Numbered from the stretch's first letter, positions 53,965 to 63,540 are shown. The stretch: DNA of 64,000 nt from Pusillimonas sp. T2 (GCF_002236805.1 NZ_NIQA01000010.1:1-64000); one strand, 5' to 3'. Numbers and translations: made by a program. Notes: a model not told the origin generated them from the sequence alone.

Positions 53965-55020
53965 TCAGGCGGATGCCGCAGCGCTTTCCTGTAGGTTCTC
54001 TTGTTCAATCAGTCGGTCGACAATGCGTCGCATCTGGATGCGGCCGCGGTCGTGAATGATGGAGACGAGGTCGGCTTCGCCGGTTTCTTCCAGCATTTTT
54101 TGTTGGGCTTCGATCATGACCTGGTCTTCGCGGAAGGCTGTTGAAACATCGTTGTACAGGTCTTCGGTGGCTTGCGGGTCGTCTTGTCGGTAGCCGTTGG
54201 CGGTAGACCAGAAATACAGGCAGGTGCTTTCGGTTTCCGGGGTGACGCCGTGGAAAACGCGGATGGAAAATCCGCCGTCACGTTGGCTTTCGTCGGTCAG
54301 TGCACCTTTGCCTGCGTCTGCCGCACCGCTCCATTGCAATACGGTGGCTGGCGGTACAAATTCAAACTCTTGCCATCGGTCAACGTGGCCGGAAAAAGGT
54401 ACGCCTTTGCGGTAGGTTGGGGGTGGAAGACAGTTGGGCATGTGACGAACTACTTTGACGCCGCGCGGGGTTTCCCGGGTTTCCATGTGGGCGGTAACGT
54501 GGGTGTTGGGGTCGCCGCCAATGGTTGTTTTATGCACGTATCCCAGGTGGGTCAGGTCCATCAGGTTGTCGACGAGCAACTGATAGTTGCCTTTGATGCG
54601 ATAGAAACCGTGTTTGTGAGGCCAGTTCTTGTAGTCGTTATGAACGGGGTAATCCAGAATCTGGCTGGGGTCGGCCAGCTCGGGGTCGCCCATCCAGATC
54701 CAGATCAGTTCATCTTTTTCAACCACCGGGTAACTGCGAACTTTGGTGCTGGCCGGGATATTTTTTTGCCCGGGGATATGTACACAGGTGCCAGAGCAGT
54801 CCATGACAAGGCCGTGGTAGCCACATTCGATACCGGCCTCGACGACCGAACCCAGCGATAGTGGTACGCCACGATGACGGCATCGGTCGATCAGCGCGCC
54901 GACTTGCCCTTGCGGCGTGCGAAACAGCACGATGGGTTCATTACAAATGCGGCGTGCGACGGGGGTGGCGCCAATATCTTTTGCCCATCCGGCGATGTAC
55001 CAAATATTTCGAATAAACAT
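53965..55020 (-). CDS. VanA-like Rieske aromatic-ring oxygenase, alpha subunit
   Basis: A 351-residue Rieske non-heme iron oxygenase of the vanillate-demethylase group. The Rieske cluster ligands are CRHRG (about 47-51) and CGYHG (about 66-70), and the mononuclear iron site is NLMDLTHLGYVH (about 150-160). A strong AAAGGAGA precedes the ATG at 55020. No VanB-type reductase gene is adjacent, so electrons must come from a reductase elsewhere. It is divergent from a LysR gene, its likely activator. It probably O-demethylates or hydroxylates an aromatic acid. Confidence 0.88.
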   Translation of the reverse strand: MFIRNIWYIAGWAKDIGATPVARRICNEPIVLFRTPQGQVGALIDRCRHRGVPLSLGSVVEAGIECGYHGLVMDCSGTCVHIPGQKNIPASTKVRSYPVVEKDELIWIWMGDPELADPSQILDYPVHNDYKNWPHKHGFYRIKGNYQLLVDNLMDLTHLGYVHKTTIGGDPNTHVTAHMETRETPRGVKVVRHMPNCLPPPTYRKGVPFSGHVDRWQEFEFVPPATVLQWSGAADAGKGALTDESQRDGGFSIRVFHGVTPETESTCLYFWSTANGYRQDDPQATEDLYNDVSTAFREDQVMIEAQQKMLEETGEADLVSIIHDRGRIQMRRIVDRLIEQENLQESAAASA

Positions 55021-55097
55021 GCATGTCTCCTTTCAGAACAGACCTAGTTGTTGTGAAAGGAGTATGGGATTTTGAGCTATTATTAGTCAATCAAATC

Positions 55098-55115
55098 AAA
55101 TAATTATAATTATTT
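55098..55115. promoter_or_regulatory. 18-bp perfect palindrome between Rieske oxygenase and LysR genes
   Basis: AAATAATTATAATTATTT is a perfect palindrome 9 bases before the LysR start in the 104-base divergent gap. It fits a LysR recognition site (T-N11-A type) for autoregulation and activation of the oxygenase gene; AT-rich composition makes chance palindromes easier. Confidence 0.5.
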
Positions 55116-55124
55116 AGAAATTAG

Positions 55125-56060
55125 ATGATAGATCCGAAACAAATCGATTTGCCGATGCTGCGTGTGTTCGACGCACTGATGCAGACGCGTCATGTAACAC
55201 AGGCGGGGGTAAACCTGGGGCTTAGCCAGCCAAGCGTAAGTTTTGCCCTGAATAAGTTACGCGCGCTAACGCAAGATGAGTTGTTTGTGCGCAGCCCTGG
55301 CGGGATGACACCTACACCGTTGGCGCAGCAAATGGCCGACACCGTGCGCCAAATACTGGATATGGTGGACAACGATTTGCTGGGGGCGCCTCGCTTCGAC
55401 CCAGCCTCGGCGCAGCGCAGCTTTACGTTGAGTATGTCTGACATCGGCGAGATTGTGTTCTTGCCTTATTTAACCCGGCAACTTCGCGCGATTGCACCTA
55501 ACATCAGTGTGCAGGCCATTTCATTGCCTCCGCTGGCGCACGAAGCGGCACTGCTGTCGGGCGATGTCGATTTAAGCGTGGGCTATTACCCTGATTTTAA
55601 AAAGGCGAACTATTATCAGCAGTTCTTGTACAGCGATAACTTTGTATGCGTAATGCGCAAGGACCACCCGCTGACGACCCGGCCTTTTGACCCGGCCGCT
55701 TTTGTGGAGGCGGATCATCTGGTGGTCAAGTCAGAAGGGCGCAGCGAGGAGGTGTTCGAGCGGTATCTGGCGGGGCATGGCGTGAAGCGTCCGGTCAAGC
55801 TGGTCATTCCGCACTTTATGAGTATCCCTCATGTGTTGCGTGACACGGACCTGATTGCTACCGTGCCCCGTTCGTGCGCGGCTGCACTGGCCCGTGCGGG
55901 TGACGTTGTTGTCCAGGAGTCGCCGGTGGGTTCACCACTGTTCGAGATCAAGCAACATTGGCATGCCCGCTTTCATAGGGATGAGCCGAACCGTTGGTTG
56001 CGAGGGCTGATTTACGAGGCGTTTGCGCGACCGCCTCGTCCCCACAAGACGATTTCTTGA
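55125..56060 (+). CDS. LysR-family regulator (NodD/LinR-like), divergent to Rieske oxygenase
   Basis: A 311-residue LysR protein starting DLPMLRVFDALMQTRHVTQAGVNLGLSQPSVSFALNKLRALTQDELFVRSPGGMTPTPLA, the PSVS/AL..LR form typical of the NodD/NahR/LinR subgroup that senses aromatic compounds. The effector-binding domain ends with IKQHWHARFHRDEPNRWLR. The divergent VanA-like gene is its likely target. Confidence 0.92.
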   Translation: MIDPKQIDLPMLRVFDALMQTRHVTQAGVNLGLSQPSVSFALNKLRALTQDELFVRSPGGMTPTPLAQQMADTVRQILDMVDNDLLGAPRFDPASAQRSFTLSMSDIGEIVFLPYLTRQLRAIAPNISVQAISLPPLAHEAALLSGDVDLSVGYYPDFKKANYYQQFLYSDNFVCVMRKDHPLTTRPFDPAAFVEADHLVVKSEGRSEEVFERYLAGHGVKRPVKLVIPHFMSIPHVLRDTDLIATVPRSCAAALARAGDVVVQESPVGSPLFEIKQHWHARFHRDEPNRWLRGLIYEAFARPPRPHKTIS

Positions 56061-56093
56061 CGTTATGATCAACAAGCCACCTAGGAGCTTGTT

Positions 56094-56618
56094 ATGTATT
56101 CATGCATCAAGAAGTCGTTGTTTTTACTGGTTTTTGCGTTCTTTTCCAATACAGCTGCCGCCCTTGACGTCGGCGACATGGCGCCTGACTTTCGTCTGCC
56201 TGCGTCCGATGGCAAAACCTACCAGCTGTCTGATTATCGCGGCAAGCAGGCGGTGGTGTTGGCTTGGTTTCCCAAGGCCTATACCTATGGGTGCACCATC
56301 GAATGCAAGTCTTTGGCAGAGAACGGTGACCAGATTCGTCAGTTCGACGTGACCTACTTTATGGCCAGCGTTGACCCGCTTATCGAGAATGAAGGTTTTG
56401 CCAAAGAAACGGGGGCCGATTTCCCCTTGCTTAGCGATGAAAGCAAGCAAGTCGCCCGGTCTTACGATGTACTGGGCCTGCTGGGCGTGGCTCGCCGTCA
56501 CACGTTCTATATTGGTAAAGACGGACGCATTTTGAAAATCGACACTGATGTCCAGCCCGAGACGTCGGCCGAAGATATGGTGCGTACGTTGTCTGAGCTG
56601 GGGGTAGACCGTAAATAG
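56094..56618 (+). CDS. Exported peroxiredoxin (BCP/AhpC type)
   Basis: A 174-residue thiol peroxidase with an N-terminal signal peptide ([18 protein letters not shown] then LDVGD). The active site reads [18 protein letters not shown]: the peroxidatic Cys lies in GCTxEC form with a second Cys four residues on, as in atypical 2-Cys BCP proteins. [22 protein letters not shown] is the conserved second half. It should act in the periplasm. A GGAG site precedes ATG 56094. Confidence 0.88.
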   Translation: MYSCIKKSLFLLVFAFFSNTAAALDVGDMAPDFRLPASDGKTYQLSDYRGKQAVVLAWFPKAYTYGCTIECKSLAENGDQIRQFDVTYFMASVDPLIENEGFAKETGADFPLLSDESKQVARSYDVLGLLGVARRHTFYIGKDGRILKIDTDVQPETSAEDMVRTLSELGVDRK

Positions 56619-56652
56619 CGCCTTGAGCCTTAGTTTTGGGCGCTGTTTTAAC

Positions 56653-57543
56653 TCAGACGTGTTGGCCCACGCGCTCCTTTATGTAGTCAAGAAAAGCCTT
56701 TATTTTTGGGGGGTGGTACCCCCGGTGCGGGTATACCGCATACCAGGGCAATATCCATTGGCTGTCCAGGCATTCTTCAAGTCGGCCGGCTTCCAGGTCT
56801 TTGCGGGCATTCCATTCAAACTGCAGTCCGATGCCATGGCCTGCCAATATCCATTCGTAAAGCGTCTCGCCACTGTTGCAGACCAGCCGCGGGGTGACTT
56901 CGATGTCATGGTCAGACCCTTCGCAGGCTACGCGCCAGCGGTTTTGCACGGTAGGGCCTTGCGCCAGGCATAGGCAATCGTGATGGGCTAAATCGGCGGC
57001 CGACATCGGGCGTCCTTTACGCTTTAGGTAGTCAGGAGAGGCACAGATGATCAGTCGGCCCTCCGTGACCTTACGCGCAACGATATTGGGCTGGTCGGGC
57101 TGTTCGGGTTGAAACAGAATATCCAGATCGTCGGTGAAGACATCTAAAGGTTCGTCGGATACGACCAGCTCGACCTGAAGCTCGGGGTAACGCATGGCGA
57201 AGCGGGCGATTTCGGGGGCCAGGCTACGTTGTCCCCCTTGAAACATGGCACCGATTCTCAAACGGCCTTTCAGGCGCTGTGCATGGCTGCTGGCCTCGGC
57301 TTCAGCGTCCTGGATTTCGGCCAATATGCGTTGAGCCCGAACATAAAACGCTTTCCCGGCTTCGGTCAGTTGGAACCGACGGGCGTGGCGCTCTATGAGG
57401 CGCACACCCAAGCGTTTTTCAAGGGCGGTTAAGCGACAGCTCACGGCGGGTGGGGAGCTGTTCAACATGATGGCCGCCCGGGTAATGGCCCCTGCCTGGG
57501 CGATGTCTGTAAATAGACGCAAATCATTCACGTTGTCGGCCAA
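56653..57543 (-). CDS. LysR-family transcriptional regulator
   Basis: A 296-residue regulator with N-terminal helix-turn-helix LRLFTDIAQAGAITRAAIMLNSSPPAVSCRLTALEKRLGVRLIERHARRFQLTEAG and the usual co-inducer domain. It is of the CrgA/DsdC-like group by its start pattern. It is divergent from a small exported protein gene with about 200 bases between them and convergent with the peroxiredoxin gene. Confidence 0.9.
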   Translation of the reverse strand: MADNVNDLRLFTDIAQAGAITRAAIMLNSSPPAVSCRLTALEKRLGVRLIERHARRFQLTEAGKAFYVRAQRILAEIQDAEAEASSHAQRLKGRLRIGAMFQGGQRSLAPEIARFAMRYPELQVELVVSDEPLDVFTDDLDILFQPEQPDQPNIVARKVTEGRLIICASPDYLKRKGRPMSAADLAHHDCLCLAQGPTVQNRWRVACEGSDHDIEVTPRLVCNSGETLYEWILAGHGIGLQFEWNARKDLEAGRLEECLDSQWILPWYAVYPHRGYHPPKIKAFLDYIKERVGQHV

Positions 57544-57567
57544 TGTTACGCTCCGTCAAAAGGGTTG

Positions 57568-57584
57568 ATTCCGAAAAATGGAAT
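57568..57584. promoter_or_regulatory. Inverted repeat upstream of LysR gene
   Basis: ATTCC and GGAAT are inverse copies across GAAAAAT, 25 bases upstream of the LysR start at 57543. Size and position fit a LysR autoregulatory site; the arms are short. Confidence 0.3.
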
Positions 57585-57743
57585 TGAATATTGTATTTTA
57601 GGGGGTTATTACCAAGTTTATGCCATTTTAGAATTCATTTACAGGAAGTTTGATGCCGTGCTGGGCTGTATTCGAGCCGTGCACACAACATCTTGTCAGT
57701 GCGTTATTGCACTGTCATATCTTCTACGTTGATGAAAGGAAAA

Positions 57744-57995
57744 ATGATGAAAACTAAATTGACCGCAGTAGCTCTGTCTTTGGGCGTTCTGGCTGGCGGC
57801 GTTGTGGCACCGGCCTATGCGGATGATGCAAAAGCGGGCTCGATTGCCGAGCAAACCCGACAGGACCTTGCTGATTGGCGCCAGGCTGGCTTTGATGAGG
57901 CCAGTGCTTATGCGCTGTCGCAAGATGTATTCAGCGATGCGTACCGCGACCGTATGGCGAAATACCAGGAGTTGCGTCAACAGCGTGGTAAATAA
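57744..57995 (+). CDS. Small exported protein, DUF4148-like
   Basis: An 83-residue protein with a clear signal peptide (MMKTKLTAVALSLGVLAGGVVAPAYA) and a mature part of about 57 charged residues: DLADWRQAGFDEASAYALSQ and YRDRMAKYQELRQQRGK. The pattern QAGF...A....Y recalls the short DUF4148 proteins common in Burkholderiales, but the match is weak. AAAGGA precedes ATG 57744/57747. It is divergent from the LysR gene, which may control it. Confidence 0.65.
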   Translation: MMKTKLTAVALSLGVLAGGVVAPAYADDAKAGSIAEQTRQDLADWRQAGFDEASAYALSQDVFSDAYRDRMAKYQELRQQRGK

Positions 57996-58032
57996 ACCGC
58001 GTGGGCGCCGAAACCCGAAGGTAGGCTAGCCC

Positions 58033-60597
58033 TCAGGTTTCGGTGCGGGCCGCGACTAGCCATTCGCCCAGGGCCTCGGCGGGTAGCGGCTTGCTGTACA
58101 GATAACCTTGAATTTCGTCGCACCCTTGGGTGCGTAGGTAATCAAGTTGAGCCTGGGTTTCCACACCTTCAGCAATGGTGTGAAAGCCCAGGCTGTTTGC
58201 CATTTGAATAATGGCCGAAACAATCGCGCGGTCGTCACCATCGGTGGCAATGTCGCGCACAAAAGACTGGTCTATTTTCAGTTTGTAGATGTTGAATTTT
58301 TTAAGGTAACTGAGTGACGAGTATCCAGTGCCGAAGTCGTCGATAGACAGCCTTATCCCGCGCCGGTGCAGGGTTTGCATGATGCGTATGGCGTGGTCGG
58401 GGTTAAGCATGGCCGCACTTTCGGTCAGCTCCAGCTCCAGGTATTCGGGGGGCAGCTCTGTTTTTGCCAGAATGTCGTCGACCAGGCCGATAAGGTTGGG
58501 GTGGCGAAACTGGATGGCTGACAGGTTGACCGACATGATCATGGGCGCATAACCCTGGGCCAGCCATTGTTTAAGCTGCGCTGTCGCCGTTTTTAGTACC
58601 CAGGCGCCAATGGCGATAATTTGGCCGCTGTCTTCGGCAATGGGCATGAATTCGGCAGGCGATACCTTGCCAAACTCAGGGTGATGCCAGCGCAGCAAGG
58701 CTTCGACGCCAATTACCTTGCGATCGGAAATCCGTACTTGCGGTTGGTATACCAGTTGCAGTTCGTTGTTGTCGATGGCTGACAGCAGGGCGCTTTCAAG
58801 GTTGAGCATGCGCGACGTGCGTTGTTGCATTTCTTTTGCAAAGAAATGAAAGTCGTTGCGCCCTTCCAGTTTGACCAGTTGCATGGCCATGTCGGCGCTT
58901 TTCATGAGCGTGTCGAAGTCTGCGCCGTCGTCGGGATACAGGGCGATACCGATTGATGGCGTCAGCGTCAGATGGTGTTCGCCAATTTTGTAGGGTCTCG
59001 AGATATTGGTCAGCAATAACCGCGCGAGGCGGGCAGCGTCTTCGGCGTGCGGCAGTGACGCGACAATGGCGAATTCGTCGCCGACAACGCGCGCGACCGT
59101 GGCTTCGTCGCCTGCTGTTCTGGTCAGGCGTCGGGCTACATCAACCAGGAGCTGGTCGCCTACTGTGTGACCGAGGCTTTCGTTGATGTTTTTGAAGCGA
59201 TCAAGGTCTATGTAGACCAGCGCAATAAGGTTGTGACTTTGGCGTGCTGCGGTAATCAGTTGGTTGGCACGGTCTTTGAGCAGTTGGCGGTTGGGCAGGT
59301 CGGTTAACGTGTCGTAGTAAATCAGCTTTTCAATGCGTGCTTCGGCTTCGAGCCGGGACGTAATATCAACAATCGAGGCCAGTACAAAAGTGCGCCCGTC
59401 GATGGTAAGGGGCGTTAAGCCCACCTCAACCCTGAACAGTTCGCCGTCGTATCGCTTGGCATACAAGAAACGGTCTTTGCCCATGGGCCGATCGGCCGGC
59501 GCAGCTAAATAACTGTGGATATGCTTGTGGTGCGTATGTCGCATGCTGTCGGGGATGAGCATGTCGAGCTTTTTTCCAACCAGCTGGCCTGTATTGAAAC
59601 GGAACATGGCATCGCTGCGGGTATTGCTCAGGACGATGGTTTGCGTATCGTCGACCATGAGCATGGCATTAGGCGCCGCCTCGACGGCTCGCCGAAAGCG
59701 GACCTCTTCTTGTTTGAGCGTTAGCTGCGCAATTTCAAGGTCTTTGTAGGGGCGTTCGATGGCTTCGACGACGAAGGCGCGGTAAATCAGTACATAGGCA
59801 ATGACTTTGTAAATGTGCCCCAGTGCGTTGTAGGCCCCATGCATGGTGCTGTAAAGCGTAAAGAATAGTTCGCTCATGGCCAGCACGCAAACTGCGCCAA
59901 ATAGTGCGACTACGTGAAACGGCTGGGGCGCCCGCATGCGCTGCCATAAAATTGCGGCAGCCAAAAAATTAAGCGCGATGATCAGGTATTCGGTGTTGAT
60001 TTTGAGGGCGGTGAGCCCCTGCCCGGCGACAAACCATTGGGGCATGTGGGTTGGGTATTGGATGACCAGCCACTGCCAGCCGATGACCAGGACGAGCATG
60101 CCAGCCAGCACGGTGTATTTTTGGCGCTTGTTCAGTGGCGTTTTCCAGGGTCGCAGGGCGATGATCAGTAGCCCAACTGCAGCCAGCAAACGGGCCGTCA
60201 TCCAGAAGTTAAGGTGTTTGTCGCCCAGGTTGGGTGAAAAATAATCGGGCATGCCTGCATACGACAGCGTATGGGCGAAATCGAGAACGGCGACGGCTAA
60301 AAAGATGGCGGCCAGTACGGTAAAGCTGGCCGAGAACCCCTGTATGCGGGTGCTCCAGGCGACGGCAAAAACCATGGCCGATACGATAATGGAGATGACC
60401 TCCATGAGCGTATGTAGTTCGAGGTAATGGGGAAGGCCGTTGAAACCGGGGGTTTCGGGCCACATCACCGAGACAAATTGCACCACCGCCAGCAGCAACA
60501 GCCAGCCCAATGCTTTGCGCATGGAGTCCTGATAGTCGACATGCAACGTGTTCAGGAAACGTTGAAATACGCCTAGCGGTAAAGGGGTGTCGGGCAT
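58033..60597 (-). CDS. Membrane MASE3-PAS-GGDEF-EAL cyclic-di-GMP protein, probably a phosphodiesterase
   Basis: An 854-residue inner-membrane protein. The N-terminus (about 15-270) has seven to eight helices with the MASE3-like VLDFAHTLSYAGMPDYF segment; a PAS domain covers about 290-410; GGDEF about 420-580; EAL about 590-850. The cyclase motif reads VGDEF and no RxxD I-site is at the expected place, so synthesis is doubtful. The EAL part keeps its active residues: VEALLRWHHP, SVNLSAIQF, LELTES, DDFGTGYSSL, LKIDQSF and AEGVET, so cyclic-di-GMP hydrolysis is likely. It stands alone. Confidence 0.88.
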   Translation of the reverse strand: MPDTPLPLGVFQRFLNTLHVDYQDSMRKALGWLLLLAVVQFVSVMWPETPGFNGLPHYLELHTLMEVISIIVSAMVFAVAWSTRIQGFSASFTVLAAIFLAVAVLDFAHTLSYAGMPDYFSPNLGDKHLNFWMTARLLAAVGLLIIALRPWKTPLNKRQKYTVLAGMLVLVIGWQWLVIQYPTHMPQWFVAGQGLTALKINTEYLIIALNFLAAAILWQRMRAPQPFHVVALFGAVCVLAMSELFFTLYSTMHGAYNALGHIYKVIAYVLIYRAFVVEAIERPYKDLEIAQLTLKQEEVRFRRAVEAAPNAMLMVDDTQTIVLSNTRSDAMFRFNTGQLVGKKLDMLIPDSMRHTHHKHIHSYLAAPADRPMGKDRFLYAKRYDGELFRVEVGLTPLTIDGRTFVLASIVDITSRLEAEARIEKLIYYDTLTDLPNRQLLKDRANQLITAARQSHNLIALVYIDLDRFKNINESLGHTVGDQLLVDVARRLTRTAGDEATVARVVGDEFAIVASLPHAEDAARLARLLLTNISRPYKIGEHHLTLTPSIGIALYPDDGADFDTLMKSADMAMQLVKLEGRNDFHFFAKEMQQRTSRMLNLESALLSAIDNNELQLVYQPQVRISDRKVIGVEALLRWHHPEFGKVSPAEFMPIAEDSGQIIAIGAWVLKTATAQLKQWLAQGYAPMIMSVNLSAIQFRHPNLIGLVDDILAKTELPPEYLELELTESAAMLNPDHAIRIMQTLHRRGIRLSIDDFGTGYSSLSYLKKFNIYKLKIDQSFVRDIATDGDDRAIVSAIIQMANSLGFHTIAEGVETQAQLDYLRTQGCDEIQGYLYSKPLPAEALGEWLVAARTET

Positions 60598-60697
60598 CAG
60601 GGATAAGCCAGGTAAGGTGTGTTAACGCCGGTGTGTAGCATACCTTGGGTCGGCGATTGGCGTAATGCCAGTGTGTGTACCTGACTTAACCCTGATA

Positions 60698-60934
60698 TTA
60701 GCGCGGTTTTGTTTCGTCTGGGGAGACCTCTGCGGCTGAGGGGGCATTGAGGTGCGCTTTTGCACGCGGAATGACGCTTGACAGGATATCGGGCTCGGGG
60801 TGACTGGCGACCAGCAAAATGACCAGCTTGGCCAAAAACACTTCGCGCTGCGCCGGGTCGATCTGGTCAATTGATGTGGCCAGTTGTTCGAAGTCGCGTT
60901 CGCTGAACGACGTGCCGTGGTGTGGAGTATTCAT
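60698..60934 (-). CDS. Small protein next to aromatic hydroxylase, DUF2783-like
   Basis: A 78-residue protein starting at ATG 60934, which overlaps the hydroxylase stop as ATGA. The FSERDFEQLATSIDQIDPAQREVFLAKLVILLVASHP part recalls the DUF2783 small proteins that accompany FAD monooxygenases in aromatic-degradation operons. The frame is open 53 codons further upstream but that part is antisense-like low-quality sequence. Function unknown. Confidence 0.7.
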   Translation of the reverse strand: MNTPHHGTSFSERDFEQLATSIDQIDPAQREVFLAKLVILLVASHPEPDILSSVIPRAKAHLNAPSAAEVSPDETKPR

Positions 60935-62571
60935 GGGGCCTCTTGAAATTGGGCTGTGCTTAAGGTGGCGTGGTCTAGTGCAGCAGCCAGCGCTTCGGGG
61001 GTAATGTGCCGCCAACGACCTGCGACGCGCTGGTCTGGGCGCAACAAGTAGACGGTGTCGGGTTTGGCGTCGAACAGGTCGGCAATTTGGCATTGTGCAG
61101 GGAGGACCTGGAACCGCGCGTCGGTATCAGTGGCGTGCACGGATCTTTCGAGCGCCAGTATTGCCGGATCGTTGGCTGTATCGGAAAACACCAGTACCGT
61201 AAAGCAGGGGCCTAACAGGTCGTAAAGCCGATCGCCGTTTTTAGTGGCGATGCCGTCGGGTGGAATGGCACCGACATCGGCCCGCGATGTAAACGCCGGG
61301 TCTTTGGCCGGAGAAGCGTTCAGTGTGCTGTCGGTGTATTCGTAAGGCGGCGAGGCGTAGGGGTCAAACAGGTTGTTCAGGAATTTCTCGGTGATGGACA
61401 AGGACAAGACCGCGTCGCGCATCAGCGAGATGCCGGGTGACGGCGTGGTAATGAACAAGGTGGTCTTGGTCAGCTCGGCTAACGTGTCCAGGATGGCGCC
61501 GCGTCTTTCCTGGGTATAGGTGTCCAGCAGTTGGGGGGCCGATTGTCCCTTTACGACACGGGCCAGTTTCCACGCCAGGTTGTGGGCGTCGGCGTAGCCG
61601 TGATTCACGCCGCGCCCCCCAAAAATGGGCACCTGGTGTGCGGCATCGCCGGCAAACAGCACGCGTTGTTTGTTATAGGTGGGCAGGCTAAGTGCGTTGG
61701 TGCGATAGATCGACGTAAGGATCAGTTCGTAGTCGATGTTTTCCAGACCCATTAATTCGAAGTGGGCCTTGATTCGGGTATGGACTTTCTCGGGTTGCAT
61801 TTCTTCGTCGGCGTCCTGGCCATCGAGCAGCTGGAAATCGAGCCGCCACATATTGAAGGGGGCGCCGTGCATGAGCACGGCCTTGCCGGGCAGATAAGGC
61901 GGGTTGAAATAAAGCCGACGGCCGGCCGGGATAGGCAATTGGCAAATAATGTCGTTGATCACAAATTGCTGGGTATAAGACGTCCCTTCGTAATCAAGCC
62001 CTAGCTGGCGTCGTGTGGTGCCGCGCGGCCCGTCGGCGGCAACCAGGTAGTCGGCCGACAGCGTGTAGTTGCCCGCAGCAGTGTTGACGTCCAGCACCAC
62101 CTGGGTGTCTTCGGGGGTCAGGGCGGCGACTTCGTGACCGTAACGTACCTCGACCAACGGGGTTTTGGCGATTTGCTCAAGCAGCAACTGCTCCATCCAG
62201 CATTGTTGCAGGTTGGTTTGACCATGCTTCTCGTTGGGCGGCGGCGCAATGTTCATGTAGTGCACCATTTCCTTACCGTAGTAGGTCCAACCTTCGCCCC
62301 ACGGCATGGCGATATCCATAACGGCTTTGCCCACGCCTAATTGGTCAAGAATTTGCAGGCTGCGACGGGTCATGGCCAAGGCCCGGCTGCCCTTTGAAAT
62401 CGTCGTGCGCCGCTCTAGAACTATGCACGGGACGTTGTGCTGCGATAACCCCAGCGCAATCGCCAGGCCGACCGGGCCTGCGCCGATAACAACTACCGGG
62501 CTACGGGTTTTGCCGGTTGCGGCAATTTGTTCAGGCGTGATTAGAGGGAATTCTTCCCAATTGAAATACAT
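60931..62571 (-). CDS. FAD-dependent aromatic hydroxylase (MhpA-like)
   Basis: A 546-residue class A flavoprotein hydroxylase. The FAD fingerprint VVIGAGPVGLAIALGLS (about 28), DG motif AADGPRGTTRRQLG (about 178) and GD motif LFAGDAAHQVPIFGGRGVNHGYADAHNLAWKL (about 308) are intact, and the C-terminal domain resembles that of 3-(3-hydroxyphenyl)propionate hydroxylase. A clear AGGAG precedes ATG 62571, which lies 31 bases inside the upstream hydrolase gene. With the hydrolase and the DUF2783-like gene it forms a short operon that a LysR gene (at 63541) may control. Confidence 0.87.
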   Translation of the reverse strand: MYFNWEEFPLITPEQIAATGKTRSPVVVIGAGPVGLAIALGLSQHNVPCIVLERRTTISKGSRALAMTRRSLQILDQLGVGKAVMDIAMPWGEGWTYYGKEMVHYMNIAPPPNEKHGQTNLQQCWMEQLLLEQIAKTPLVEVRYGHEVAALTPEDTQVVLDVNTAAGNYTLSADYLVAADGPRGTTRRQLGLDYEGTSYTQQFVINDIICQLPIPAGRRLYFNPPYLPGKAVLMHGAPFNMWRLDFQLLDGQDADEEMQPEKVHTRIKAHFELMGLENIDYELILTSIYRTNALSLPTYNKQRVLFAGDAAHQVPIFGGRGVNHGYADAHNLAWKLARVVKGQSAPQLLDTYTQERRGAILDTLAELTKTTLFITTPSPGISLMRDAVLSLSITEKFLNNLFDPYASPPYEYTDSTLNASPAKDPAFTSRADVGAIPPDGIATKNGDRLYDLLGPCFTVLVFSDTANDPAILALERSVHATDTDARFQVLPAQCQIADLFDAKPDTVYLLRPDQRVAGRWRHITPEALAAALDHATLSTAQFQEAP

Positions 62572-63419
62572 GGGGTCTCCTGGGGGGCTAGGTATGGATG
62601 TGTGTTGTTCTCACGCGGTAGGCTGTCCAAGAAACGCATCAGTGCCGCGTTGAATGCGTCGGGCTGCTCAAGGTTGCTGATATGGCCGGCACCGATGATC
62701 TCGGTGTGCAGGGCGTGAGGTATGCGTTGGCACAATGCTGTCGTAACGCCGGCAGGGTAGACGGTGTCGTGGTCGCTGGTAATGATATGTACCGGGCATG
62801 TAATGTCTTCCAGACGGTCGCCTCGATCTTGCAGCGTCGAGGCGCGCAGCGTGCTTAGGTAGTTGGGCACGCGTAGCCGGTCGACCGCCTGAGCCATGAC
62901 GTTGATGGCCGATAGCGGCGCGCCTGGGGCCATCATGGCCAGTGCCTGTTGGCGCCCGAAGTCTGGGGGCAGGCCGTTTTGTGCCAAAGCGCCCGATCGC
63001 GCTTCGATGAAGGCCTCGAGCTGGGTGGCTGTCATGTGGTCGAACCCGGGGCTGGTATTGGCTAGTGTTAAAGAAGCAACCCGGTCGGGAATTTGCAACG
63101 CTGCGGTGCGACACACCCGACCTCCCATGGACAAACCCACCAGGTGCGCGCGCGGGACATTGAAGTAATCAATCACCGCCAGCAGGTCGGCGCAGAAATC
63201 TGCCTTGAACTGGATGGGCAAGGGCGGATCTTCGCTGTCACCGTAACCGCGAAGGTCGACGCTGACGGCGGTGTATTTGTGCTGCAGCGCTTCGAGTTGG
63301 TGGGCCCAGGTGCTGCGATCGCCCCCCAGACCATGTACGAGAATGACAAGCGGCCCTTTGCCCGCAACGGAAATGGCTAACCTGGGCGATGAGGCAATGG
63401 TGTGGTGATGTATAGGCAT
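62541..63419 (-). CDS. Alpha/beta hydrolase (3-oxoadipate enol-lactonase-like)
   Basis: A 292-residue alpha/beta hydrolase. The oxyanion motif ILVHGLGGDRSTW (about 27), nucleophile elbow GLSMGG (Ser about 95), Asp in TSDHDTVYP (about 218) and His in GAGHISNLEQP (about 245) make a full catalytic triad. It resembles enol-lactonases and meta-cleavage-product hydrolases. I start at ATG 63419; an ATG six codons upstream is possible. First gene of the operon. Confidence 0.85.
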   Translation of the reverse strand: MPIHHHTIASSPRLAISVAGKGPLVILVHGLGGDRSTWAHQLEALQHKYTAVSVDLRGYGDSEDPPLPIQFKADFCADLLAVIDYFNVPRAHLVGLSMGGRVCRTAALQIPDRVASLTLANTSPGFDHMTATQLEAFIEARSGALAQNGLPPDFGRQQALAMMAPGAPLSAINVMAQAVDRLRVPNYLSTLRASTLQDRGDRLEDITCPVHIITSDHDTVYPAGVTTALCQRIPHALHTEIIGAGHISNLEQPDAFNAALMRFLDSLPRENNTHPYLAPQETPCISIGKNSL

Positions 63420-63540
63420 AGGCAGACGCTGACACATGGCTTTGCGGTCATTCTAAGTGCCTTGCTAACTATGGAAACCATGCAAATTCGTTTTATCAGT
63501 TAAACGAATTGCGCATAACGGACGCGAGCATTGGCGCGCC

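Noticed and set aside
54172-54861. Rightward 229-codon frame opposite the Rieske oxygenase gene
   Set aside because: The opposite strand encodes intact Rieske and iron motifs; this frame is a shadow.
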